In this document: positions 17,834 through 25,784 of the stretch, piece by piece
How positions within the stretch are numbered: the stretch's first letter is position 1
Layout of the letters: every line of letters starts with the position of its first letter
Origin: Verrucomicrobiales bacterium
Lineage (GTDB): Bacteria > Verrucomicrobiota > Verrucomicrobiia > Limisphaerales > CAIMTB01
Length of the DNA stretch: 64,000 nt
Assembly (NCBI GenBank): GCA_016795425.1
Contig: JAEUHG010000014.1
Location: 1 to 64,000 of the forward strand
Reading direction: 5' to 3'
Made by a program: the position numbers and the translations under genes
Notes under the pieces: generated by a model
Seen by the model: the letters and a program-made list of their open reading frames with translations, nothing else
Database searches by the model: none
Told to the model about the DNA's origin: nothing

Positions 17834-18478
17834 ATGGCGACTCAAACTTCAGCCGACGATTCCTTGCAGACGCGCGCGAGTCTTCTCAAGCGCCTCAAGG
17901 ATCTCGACGACGCCGAAACATGGGACCGGTTTTACCGGACCTATGAGCGCGCCGTCCGCGGCTTGGCCCGCAAACGCGGCCTCACCGATGCCGAAGCCGA
18001 GGAAGTCGCTCAGGAGGTTTTCAAACGCATCGCCGAGACGATCCACAGCTTCGAGCCCGCCTCGCGGGTCGGATCGTTCCGTCGCTGGCTGTACCAACTC
18101 GCCCGCTGGCGGTCGGATGACAAAATGCGGGAACGCGGTCGCCTGACCGTCGAGCCGATCGCCGACCCCACCACCACGGCGGTTCGCAAGACCGTCAACC
18201 GAATCCCCGCCCCGGACGACGTGGAGGAATCCCTCGAGGCCGACGCCCGTCGGCAGCTCATCCAGGTCGCCCTTGAACGCCTCAAGCAGCGCATCAATCC
18301 GCGCGACCTCCAGATCTTCCAGCAATTGGTCGTGGAGGACTGGAGCGTGGAGAAAATCTCTGCTTTCTTCCGCATCCGCCCCGCCCTGGTTTACGTGATC
18401 CGACACCGGGTTGGCCGCCAGCTGCGGGAGGAACTCGAACGGATCCAGAAGCGCCTCCAGGGAGGGCCCCGGGAGTGA
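17834..18478 (+). CDS. ECF-type RNA polymerase sigma factor
   Basis: This 214-residue sigma-70 family protein has region 2 at about 25-105 (WDRFYRTYERAVRGLARKRG, then DAEAEEVAQEVFKRI and SFRRWLYQLARWRSDDKMRE). A charged linker follows, then region 4 at about 145-210 with helix-turn-helix phrase WSVEKISAFFRIRPALVYVIRHRVG. Regions 1 and 3 are missing, as in ECF factors. The kinase-WD40 gene starts 9 nt downstream. PVC genomes often pair this sigma subtype with Ser/Thr kinases, and phosphorylation control of the sigma factor is a reasonable but unproven inference. Target promoters cannot be predicted here. Confidence 0.9.
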   Translation: MATQTSADDSLQTRASLLKRLKDLDDAETWDRFYRTYERAVRGLARKRGLTDAEAEEVAQEVFKRIAETIHSFEPASRVGSFRRWLYQLARWRSDDKMRERGRLTVEPIADPTTTAVRKTVNRIPAPDDVEESLEADARRQLIQVALERLKQRINPRDLQIFQQLVVEDWSVEKISAFFRIRPALVYVIRHRVGRQLREELERIQKRLQGGPRE

Positions 18479-18487
18479 CTTGCCCCA

Positions 18488-21409
18488 GTGACCCGTGAGC
18501 CCTCAACTCAACCGGTAATCCCGGATTACGAGCTGCTGAAGCCCATCGGGCGCGGCAGCTATGGCGAGGTCTGGCTCGCCCGCAGCGTTACCGGTGTCTT
18601 CCGCGTCATCAAAATCGTCCGTCGCGACAGCTTCGAGGACGAGCGCCCGTTCCTCCGGGAATTGGAAGGTATCAGCCGCTACCAGGCCGCCGTCTCCGGT
18701 CGGCCCCGGCAACTCGCCCTGCTCCATGTCGGTCGCAACGACGCCGCCGGCTATTTCTATTACGTCATGGAGCCGGCCGATGACGCCGAAGCCGGCTCCT
18801 CCATCGACCCCGCCCGCTACGTTCCGCTCACCCTGAAGGAACTGTTCGCCCGACGCGGGCGACTCCCCGCCATGGAATCCGTGCAGTTCGCCCTCGAACT
18901 GGCCCGAGGCCTCGCCGTGCTCCACGGCGAAAACCTCATCCATCGCGACATCAAACCTTCCAACATCATCTTCGTCCAGCGGGTCCCCAAACTCGCCGAC
19001 GTCGGCCTCGTCACCGCCAATGAGGCCAGCATGACGTACGTCGGAACACCCGGTTACGTCCCACCGGAGGGCCCCGGATCGGTCGTGGCCGACATCTACA
19101 GCCTCGGCAAAGTCCTGTACGAAACGGCCACTGGCCTCGATCGCAATGAGTTCCCGCGCCTGCCCTCCGACCTCACCGAAGGCGCCGAAGCCGGCCTCTT
19201 CCGGGAAATCAACGCCATTGTCCTCAAGGCCTGCCACCCCAATCCTCTCGAACGTCACCAAAGCGCGGAGGCCTTGGTCCGCGACTTGGAACTCGTCCAG
19301 GCCGGAAAATCGGTCGCCTTCTACGAGGACGTTCGCCGCCAGTTCCGCGCCATCGCCATCGGGGCCGCCATCGTCGCCATCGCCGCCGCCTCCGTCACCG
19401 CCATGCTGTTTTGGCGTTCCGGAATCCTCGAGGCCGCCAACGAACAAACCCGCCACGCCCTCTACCGATCCGACCTCGCCGTCGCCCAACTCGCCAAAGC
19501 CAGCGGAGATCTCGGCCGCGCTCGCGCCGCCCTCCAAAGGCAGGTGCCGAAACCCGGAGACACCGACCTGCGCGGCCTGGAATGGGCCATCCTCGCCCGT
19601 GACGTGCGCGGCGAAGGCGCCCCCCTCCAACCCCTTACCAACGGCGTCGCCATTCGAAAGATCGAAATCGATCCCACCGGACGCTGGGTCGCCGCCTCCT
19701 TCATCGACGACCGCGTCGGCATCTGGGACCTCCGCAACGGCCGCGTCGTTCGCGTCCTCGACAATGCCAAAGTCCTCGGAGGATTTACCCCCGACGGCCT
19801 CCTCGTCGTCGACGAACCCATCCGCGCCCTCCGCTTCGAAAACCCAACCAACGGCGTCGTTAGAAGGGTTGAGACGGGGAAGAGGTTGTTGCAGTTGCTA
19901 CCAGCACAGAGGTGTTTTGTCGTCTCGCCATCAGGAGATCTCGTTCTGGAGTTCCTGGGTAACTTTGGGACCAGCAAGGGATTCAATTTTAATGTTACCA
20001 AGGAATGCGATGGCCTCGGGATCTCGGCCCAAGGAAGCTCCCCCAATGGGAACTTCGTGGCGCTTGGATTGATGCGCGAAAGCGGCGCACGTCGAGAGCG
20101 CTGGCTTGCATCTATTGACATGCGCGGCAGTCGCGAGCTCTGGCGTCAATCCGTCGATGCGCGAATTCTTTGGATCCGATGCTCTCCTGATAATCGGCAT
20201 TTCGTAGCGAACATCGGCGGTTTAACCCCCACCGTTTTTCGAGCCGACCAGAGGTCGACAGGGGTGGTTCTCGAGGGGCATGCCGCCAGAGTTCAAGACG
20301 CGGCGTTCTCCAAGGACGGCTCTTGGCTCGCTACAGCGAGTGCTGATCAAACAATTCGCGTTTGGGAGGTTCAATCCGGCCGATTGGTTTCCGTACATCA
20401 CGGCCTTGGGCGGCCAGCTTCGGCCATCGCGTTTTCGAATGATTCAAGGATGATGGCAGCGGGCGACGACTCAGGGGGAATTCGGATATTCCCATTTCCA
20501 CCAAGAATGGCCCCATCGGTGTTGCCCGGGCTTTACGCCGACGTTCATGGCGACGTCGTCCTTAGTGTCGACGGCAGGACCCTAGCTGTAACGGCGACGA
20601 CCAACAGTATCGCGCTAATCAACGCCGAAGACCTGAGCGTAAGGTCTATAGTCACAAACCAATTTCAGCCAATCGCATTCTCGAAAGACGGCAATGAATT
20701 GTGGTCTTTCCGTAGCGACTGGTCGATCGCTCGTTCCCAGATTCCATCAGGTCAAATCTCATTCTCGGGGCGGATCCTTCCCCCTGATTTCGCAGTACTT
20801 AACTGGTCAGTTAACCCACAACAGACAAGCGTCGCGATCAGTGGTACCTCCGGCCAAATTTCGATCTTCAATCTGGCTACAACCCTAGGTGTCCACCTGA
20901 TAGAGCCAAGCAGCAACCTTGTCTGGGCGCTCGCATTTTCTTACGACTCGAAGGAAATCTGGACTGGCAATGATGCAGGAGTCATTAGACGACGAAGTTC
21001 TGCAACAGGAGCGATAGTCGAGCAAGTCAGCCAGATTCAAGGCGAAGTCCAAGCGCTCGCGCTTTCGAGTGATGAAAAGTGGGCTGCAGCCGCCGTGTTT
21101 AACGATGCAAGTGTTCGAATCTGGGATCGGTCACGCCTCAAATGGAGAACAGCCCTTCTAACCCATCGGCGCTTTGTTCAAGCGCTCGCCTTCACTGCAG
21201 ACAGTACAAGACTTGTCTCAGCGGGAACCGATGGAAGAATTGTCGTCTGGCGGGTTCCTGAATTCGAAGAGATCGCGGCGTTCGAAGCAGCACAAGGGCT
21301 ACGACCACGTGGGGACGAAGGCATAGCCGCAATGAAACTCGCGCCGAGTGGCAGCATGCTGGCCGCCTTAATGGAAGACGGCCGGCTCCAAATCTGGCGA
21401 GCAGAATAG
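18488..21409 (+). CDS. Ser/Thr protein kinase with transmembrane helix and WD40-like propeller
   Basis: This 973-residue protein has a GTG start 9 nt after the sigma gene. The kinase domain (about 15-275) has a Gly-rich loop IGRGSYGEVW, an expected Lys in VIKIV, catalytic loop HRDIKPSN (His152, Asp154) and GTPGYVPPEG. The DFG motif reads DVG. One membrane helix follows at about 290-310 (IAIGAAIVAIAAASVTAMLF). After a helical linker, WD40/quinoprotein-like repeats fill the rest, with DGSWLATASADQTIRVWEV, WAAAAVFNDASVRIWDR and DGRIVVWRV. Kinase inside and propeller outside suggests an envelope sensor feeding the neighbouring sigma factor (inference). From about 19855 to the end GC content drops sharply compared with the kinase half, which suggests the propeller was replaced or evolves under different pressure. 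Confidence 0.9.
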   Translation: MTREPSTQPVIPDYELLKPIGRGSYGEVWLARSVTGVFRVIKIVRRDSFEDERPFLRELEGISRYQAAVSGRPRQLALLHVGRNDAAGYFYYVMEPADDAEAGSSIDPARYVPLTLKELFARRGRLPAMESVQFALELARGLAVLHGENLIHRDIKPSNIIFVQRVPKLADVGLVTANEASMTYVGTPGYVPPEGPGSVVADIYSLGKVLYETATGLDRNEFPRLPSDLTEGAEAGLFREINAIVLKACHPNPLERHQSAEALVRDLELVQAGKSVAFYEDVRRQFRAIAIGAAIVAIAAASVTAMLFWRSGILEAANEQTRHALYRSDLAVAQLAKASGDLGRARAALQRQVPKPGDTDLRGLEWAILARDVRGEGAPLQPLTNGVAIRKIEIDPTGRWVAASFIDDRVGIWDLRNGRVVRVLDNAKVLGGFTPDGLLVVDEPIRALRFENPTNGVVRRVETGKRLLQLLPAQRCFVVSPSGDLVLEFLGNFGTSKGFNFNVTKECDGLGISAQGSSPNGNFVALGLMRESGARRERWLASIDMRGSRELWRQSVDARILWIRCSPDNRHFVANIGGLTPTVFRADQRSTGVVLEGHAARVQDAAFSKDGSWLATASADQTIRVWEVQSGRLVSVHHGLGRPASAIAFSNDSRMMAAGDDSGGIRIFPFPPRMAPSVLPGLYADVHGDVVLSVDGRTLAVTATTNSIALINAEDLSVRSIVTNQFQPIAFSKDGNELWSFRSDWSIARSQIPSGQISFSGRILPPDFAVLNWSVNPQQTSVAISGTSGQISIFNLATTLGVHLIEPSSNLVWALAFSYDSKEIWTGNDAGVIRRRSSATGAIVEQVSQIQGEVQALALSSDEKWAAAAVFNDASVRIWDRSRLKWRTALLTHRRFVQALAFTADSTRLVSAGTDGRIVVWRVPEFEEIAAFEAAQGLRPRGDEGIAAMKLAPSGSMLAALMEDGRLQIWRAE

Positions 21410-21741
21410 CGGGAATCCCACCAATGGCGGCCCCGTCCTACCTCTCAAGCCGACCATCACCCAGCCGACCAGCACCGTCCTGAACGAATTCCGCATCCAC
21501 CTGTTGGGCATTTTCGGCACCGATGTCGCCATTTTCCCCGATGATCAATTCGAACCCAGACAACTGGGACATTATCGCCAAGATCAGGACCAAGATATCC
21601 ATAGTGTTCAGCTTATTGGCTACCGCAATATATTGTGGGCATCAAGCTCTAACGTTTGCGCTTACTCGATACCTCATAGTCCGGTTGCTGAAAAGGGAAG
21701 TTCTTTTTTTGCGATTACGGTCGCCTCGAGCCGTCGTGCGA
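21410..21741 (+). other. AT-richer gene-poor stretch before namZ
   Basis: This 332-base stretch holds no confident gene. Its composition matches the AT-richer second half of the kinase gene, not the flanking chromosome. An open frame from ATG 21541 reads MINSNPDNWDIIAKIRTK, then a hydrophobic segment, and runs in frame into the muramidase gene. It could be a remnant of a lost gene or a long N-terminal extension. A T-run (TTTTTTT) lies near 21703-21710. I see no hairpin with it that would make a clear terminator. Confidence 0.4.
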
Positions 21742-23037
21742 ATGCGGACGTTCGAGGTTGGATTTCGGCTGACGGGGATCTTGCTGGCCGCCGGCTGGTC
21801 GGCGGAGGCGAAGGCTGCATCGGTGATGACGGGCATCGACGTACTGGCTGATGAAGGATTCACCCGCCTACGAGGCAAGCGCGTCGGTCTCCTCAGCAAT
21901 CCCACGGGGGTGAATCGACGGGGTGAACCCACATGGAAAGTGCTCCGACAGGCGCCCGGCACGCGTTTGGTGGCTTTGTTCGGTGCCGAGCACGGCTTCG
22001 ACGGCACGAAATCGGCCGGGATTGAGACTCCCGACAGCGTCGAACCTTCCACCGGGCTGCCGATCTATTCCCTTTATGGTCCTGGACCGGTACGACGCCC
22101 AACGCCGGCGATGCTCAAGGACATCGACGTTCTGGTCTACGACATCCAGGACACCGGTTGTCGCAGCTACACCTACATTAGCACCCTCGGTCTGGCGATG
22201 GAGGCCTGCGCAGCCAGCGGCGTAGCCGTGATGGTTTTGGATCGTCCCAACCCCCTCGGCGGGCGCCGGGTTGAGGGGCCAGGCCTTGATCCACGATTCC
22301 GGTCCCTCGTGGGACAATGGCCCATGCCCTACGTATACGGGCTCACTCCCGGCGAAGTGGCGCGGATGATCAACGGGGAGCTTTGGATCTCCAATCGATG
22401 TCAACTGTCCGTGGTGCCGATGAAGGGATGGCACCGCTCCATGACGTGGAAGGAAACCGGCCTGCGTTGGATCGCCAGTTCGCCCAACGTGCCCAGCGGT
22501 GAATCTCCTCTTTATTTGGTGGCCACGGGCATGCTCGGTGAAATCGGCGGTGTCAACCTGGGGACGGGCACGCCTTTATCCTTTCAGATCATCGCCTCCA
22601 GCTGGCTCGAATCCGCCACCCTGACCCGGCAACTCAACTCGTATCGACTTCCGGGAATTCAATTCTCGCCCTTTGACTTCGATTTCAACCGCAAAGCCTC
22701 GGATGGCCGGGAACTCCGCGGGTCCAGGATTCGCTTCACCCAACCCGCCACGGCACCGCTCGTCGCGGTCAATCTGTACGCCCTGGAATCCATCAAAAAG
22801 ACCACCGGACGCGATCTCTTCCGCCAGGCCCAGGAACGAGGCAAGAGCTGGGGCATGTTCGATAAGGTCAGCGGCTCGGATCGACTCCGGCTGGCCCTGC
22901 AATCCGGAAAATCCGCGCGAGAGATTGCCGCGTCCTGGCGGCCCGGCGAAGACGCCTTTCGCAAACGTCGGACGCCCTATCTCCTGTACCCGGAAAGCCC
23001 GTCACCGCCGGCCAAAGGGAAAAAGCCGAAACCGTGA
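21742..23037 (+). CDS. NamZ/DUF1343-type exo-beta-N-acetylmuramidase
   Basis: With the ATG at 21742 the product is 431 residues. It starts with a signal-peptide-like leader (MRTFEVGFRLTGILLAAGWS, cleavage near AKA-AS). Upstream in-frame starts at 21523 and 21541 would bury that signal, so I rejected them. DUF1343 signatures are clear: GKRVGLLSNPTGVNRRG, LFGAEHGFDG, DVLVYDIQDTGCRSYTYIST, VMVLDRPNPLGG and SPNVPSGESPLYL. NamZ of Bacteroidetes removes non-reducing-end MurNAc from peptidoglycan fragments, and the same reaction in the periplasm is likely here. The gene ends next to a strong hairpin and converges on a nitroreductase gene. Confidence 0.85.
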   Translation: MRTFEVGFRLTGILLAAGWSAEAKAASVMTGIDVLADEGFTRLRGKRVGLLSNPTGVNRRGEPTWKVLRQAPGTRLVALFGAEHGFDGTKSAGIETPDSVEPSTGLPIYSLYGPGPVRRPTPAMLKDIDVLVYDIQDTGCRSYTYISTLGLAMEACAASGVAVMVLDRPNPLGGRRVEGPGLDPRFRSLVGQWPMPYVYGLTPGEVARMINGELWISNRCQLSVVPMKGWHRSMTWKETGLRWIASSPNVPSGESPLYLVATGMLGEIGGVNLGTGTPLSFQIIASSWLESATLTRQLNSYRLPGIQFSPFDFDFNRKASDGRELRGSRIRFTQPATAPLVAVNLYALESIKKTTGRDLFRQAQERGKSWGMFDKVSGSDRLRLALQSGKSAREIAASWRPGEDAFRKRRTPYLLYPESPSPPAKGKKPKP

Positions 23038-23047
23038 GAAAACGTGA

Positions 23048-23091
23048 CGCAGGGCCGCTCCCGCCCCAATCCCAGGGGGAGCCCCCCTGCG
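23048..23091. terminator. bidirectional terminator-like hairpin between namZ-like and nitroreductase genes
   Basis: CGCAGGG (23048-23054) pairs with CCCTGCG (23085-23091), and an inner GCTCCC (23057-23062) pairs with GGGAGC (23077-23082). It fills the 55-base gap between two convergent genes. No long T-run is present, so termination may need Rho. Confidence 0.6.
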
Positions 23092-23092
23092 A

Positions 23093-23755
23093 TCAGCGAT
23101 GTTCAACCACCCGACCGCGCTCGAAGCGCACCTTCGGCACGCTGGCGTAGCGATCGTCAGCGGATCGGAACCCAGCCGCACAGCAAACCACACAGGTCAA
23201 CCCTCGCGGTCCCAGCTCCAGAATCTCGTCAAACTTGACGGGATCGAAGCCTTCCATGGGACAAGTGTCCACACCGAGCATGGCGGCCGCAGTCATGAAA
23301 TTGCCCAGCGCGATATACGACTGACGGGCCGCCCAATCCTTGATCTCCGACTTCATCGGCCCCTTCAGGAGAGCGCCCACCATGATGTTGCGGAGGCCGG
23401 CCAAACGATCCAAAGGCGTGCCCCGCACCGTTTGGATCCGCTGCAGGTATTCGTCGATTTCCTTTTCACCGAGGTCGGTGCGGGCGCAAAACGCCACGAA
23501 ATGCGAACAATCAACCACCTGTCGCTGCCCCCAGGCGTGGGCGACCAAGCGCTCACGTAACACGCGATCGGTCAGAATTAGGAATAGCCACGGCTGCAAC
23601 CCGAAGGAAGACGGAGTCAAGACCAACGACTCCTCCAGAGCCTCCCAAACCCCGGGCTCGATCGTTTTCGTGGCATCGAAGGCTTTTACCGCGTAGCGCC
23701 AACGCAACGGGCCCGTCACTCCCGAGGGTGTCCAAACGTGGGCTTGGGGTGCCAT
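23093..23755 (-). CDS. nitroreductase family NAD(P)H-dependent flavoprotein
   Basis: This 220-residue protein is the usual length for the NfsB/YdgI-like nitroreductase family. Visible features are RWRYAVKAFD at the FMN-binding N-terminus, SSFGLQPWLFLILTD, ARQSYIALGNFMTAAAMLGV in the dimer core, DTCPMEGFDP, and the C-terminal CAAGFRSADD segment that contributes to FMN phosphate binding. Members reduce nitroaromatics, quinones or similar acceptors using NAD(P)H and bound FMN in the cytoplasm. The natural substrate is unknown. It lies 50 nt downstream of the greA stop on the same strand, so read-through from greA is possible, and it converges on the muramidase gene. Confidence 0.9.
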   Translation of the reverse strand: MAPQAHVWTPSGVTGPLRWRYAVKAFDATKTIEPGVWEALEESLVLTPSSFGLQPWLFLILTDRVLRERLVAHAWGQRQVVDCSHFVAFCARTDLGEKEIDEYLQRIQTVRGTPLDRLAGLRNIMVGALLKGPMKSEIKDWAARQSYIALGNFMTAAAMLGVDTCPMEGFDPVKFDEILELGPRGLTCVVCCAAGFRSADDRYASVPKVRFERGRVVEHR

Positions 23756-23805
23756 GGCGTGACAAGGGGTGTTCGCTGGCAGCCTTCGACAATGTCGCCG
23801 GGCTC

Positions 23806-25764
23806 TTAACCGGCGGGTGCCGGCGGCGGAGTGTCGCCTTGCCCGGCGGCCGCGACGGCGCCACCCGTCGAATCGGGCTCGGTCCCGGGTTCAACCTCAG
23901 CTGCTTCGGATGCGCTCGATGGCATGCGCAGCACCTCGGCGATGGTCTCCGGCGGTGGCACCCGAATGCCTTGAATTCGATACCGGCTGCGGACCCCGTC
24001 GAATTCGAACTCCACTTCGTCACCCACCGGGTGGTTGAGAAGGCTCTGAGCGATGGGACTCAGGTAACTGATCAATCCCTTCTCATTATCGAAATCCCAA
24101 GCCCCGAGGATGATGAACTCCTCGGAATGATCGCGACCGGTTTCAACGACCGTGACCAAACACCCCGGGCTCACCACGTCGGTGCGGGGGTTGGCGAAAT
24201 CCGTGCCCCGGGCGCGGCCCAGGTCGCGCTCCAACTCGGACTTCCGGCGCATCAGGACCTTTTGGGCCTCTTTCGCCGCCTTGTATTCGTGATTCTCGCG
24301 AAGATCCCCATAGCTGCGCGCCAAGGCGATATCCTTGGCATTCGCCGGGATCTTCTTTTCAACCAAGTCGTGATACTCCTGCTTCCGTCGTTCCAGGCTG
24401 GACCACGTCACCAGCAGGTTGACGTCCTGCTTCACGTGCTCCGCTGAGATCAGCGACTGCACGGACGGGAAGGCCTTGACGATGCGGGCGAGCAGCGAGC
24501 GCTTGTCCATGTCGTCAAAGCTCGGGGACAACTGCAGGGCGCGAGTCAGATCCTTGATGACGTCGATGTCCGCCTGCTCGATCAACTCGACGATCAACTG
24601 CTGGTCGTCGAGGACGAAGTCGCGAAGTTTGTTGGTCTTCTTCTCCAGGAACTGGTCGCGCTCAATGCTGGTGAGCATGGCGCGGAAGACCTCGGGCCCG
24701 AGCACATCGGCGTAGGCATCCGACCGTTCCCGGGCGAGCCACAGGAGCAAGTCGCTGTTGGCGGTATGCTGGCTGATGGCACGCACCAGCTTCTCCTTGA
24801 GATTCTGCAGCTTGCCCTCGCGGATGAGCAACCCAGCGATCTCGCCGACCACTTTGGCGGGAGCGTCGTTCATCAGCGTGAGCACCGTGTCCATCCAGGT
24901 CTCCGGGTGTGCCGCGCGGAACGAGTCCAGGATTTTGCTGTGCTTGCCCGCCGCCGCTTCCGCCAAAACGGCCAGCAACGGGGGATTCAAATTCCACACA
25001 TCGACTGTCCCCAATTCCCCGTCGAAGGGAGCCACCCCGGTGGCGGCCCGGATTTCGTCGCGGACCAGAATTCCCTCCAACGCCAACCCAGGCATCGTTT
25101 TCAGGTGGCTGGCAATTTCCGTATTCAGCGCCTGGATGATCTCCCGTCCGGCGGTCGGCTTGTCGGTTAGGTCTTCCAGGCTCTTGAGGACTTCCTGAAC
25201 AGCCAAAACCCTGGCCTTCAAACCCTTAGCAGCCCGGATATCGGACAACATCCGGTCCTGGGCTCCCACCGCCTGCTCCAGGAGGAGGATCGGATCGGTC
25301 TTCTTGGCCGGAATCTGGAAGTGCCCATCCTTCTTCAGCACCCGCTTGGCCATCTCCCACCACTTCTTCCAATCATCACGAATGACGTCGGGAACCAGGA
25401 CGTTTTGAACCTGATCGACGGTGGCTCGTCCGTTAAAGCTAAGGAGAACGATGCGCAGAAGCTCGAGCGGATTGGTGGCCGCGATCTGCCGCAGTCCCGC
25501 CAAATCGGAAAGCTTGCGCACCAGGATGTGGTGCTCCGGAACGGACTTCAGCGACTCCGCCGCAAATGCCAAGTCCATGCCATGACCCGGCTTTCCGGCA
25601 AAATCGATCGTCAACCTTCCCAGCACAGGGTCCAGCCCGGCGACACGGCCACAGCCCCACGCCCGATGGAAGCAATATCCTGCCCCATGCAACGCCAGCA
25701 GAGGCTCCACGTGGCGTCGTTCCAATCGGCCGATCGCCACGAGTCTCTCGAGTTCATCTCTCAT
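23806..25764 (-). CDS. greA: long GreA-type transcription elongation factor
   Basis: The chosen ATG gives MRDELERLVAIGRLERRHVE and 652 residues; an in-frame start 20 codons earlier would overlap rsmB. The last third is a normal GreA: coiled coil at about 460-540 with SYGDLRENHEYKAAKEAQ, keeping the acidic tip Asp and Glu that direct transcript cleavage, then an FKBP-like domain (YLSPIAQSLLNHPVGDEVEF). The preceding 450 residues are helical and absent from the 158-residue E. coli protein. Long GreA proteins are known from Chlamydia, so this looks like a PVC trait. A Pro/Ala-rich tail ends the protein. It rescues backtracked RNA polymerase by stimulating RNA cleavage. Divergent rsmB starts only 20 nt away. 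Confidence 0.88.
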   Translation of the reverse strand: MRDELERLVAIGRLERRHVEPLLALHGAGYCFHRAWGCGRVAGLDPVLGRLTIDFAGKPGHGMDLAFAAESLKSVPEHHILVRKLSDLAGLRQIAATNPLELLRIVLLSFNGRATVDQVQNVLVPDVIRDDWKKWWEMAKRVLKKDGHFQIPAKKTDPILLLEQAVGAQDRMLSDIRAAKGLKARVLAVQEVLKSLEDLTDKPTAGREIIQALNTEIASHLKTMPGLALEGILVRDEIRAATGVAPFDGELGTVDVWNLNPPLLAVLAEAAAGKHSKILDSFRAAHPETWMDTVLTLMNDAPAKVVGEIAGLLIREGKLQNLKEKLVRAISQHTANSDLLLWLARERSDAYADVLGPEVFRAMLTSIERDQFLEKKTNKLRDFVLDDQQLIVELIEQADIDVIKDLTRALQLSPSFDDMDKRSLLARIVKAFPSVQSLISAEHVKQDVNLLVTWSSLERRKQEYHDLVEKKIPANAKDIALARSYGDLRENHEYKAAKEAQKVLMRRKSELERDLGRARGTDFANPRTDVVSPGCLVTVVETGRDHSEEFIILGAWDFDNEKGLISYLSPIAQSLLNHPVGDEVEFEFDGVRSRYRIQGIRVPPPETIAEVLRMPSSASEAAEVEPGTEPDSTGGAVAAAGQGDTPPPAPAG

Positions 25765-25784
25765 ACTTGTCTCGCCCGTCCACA

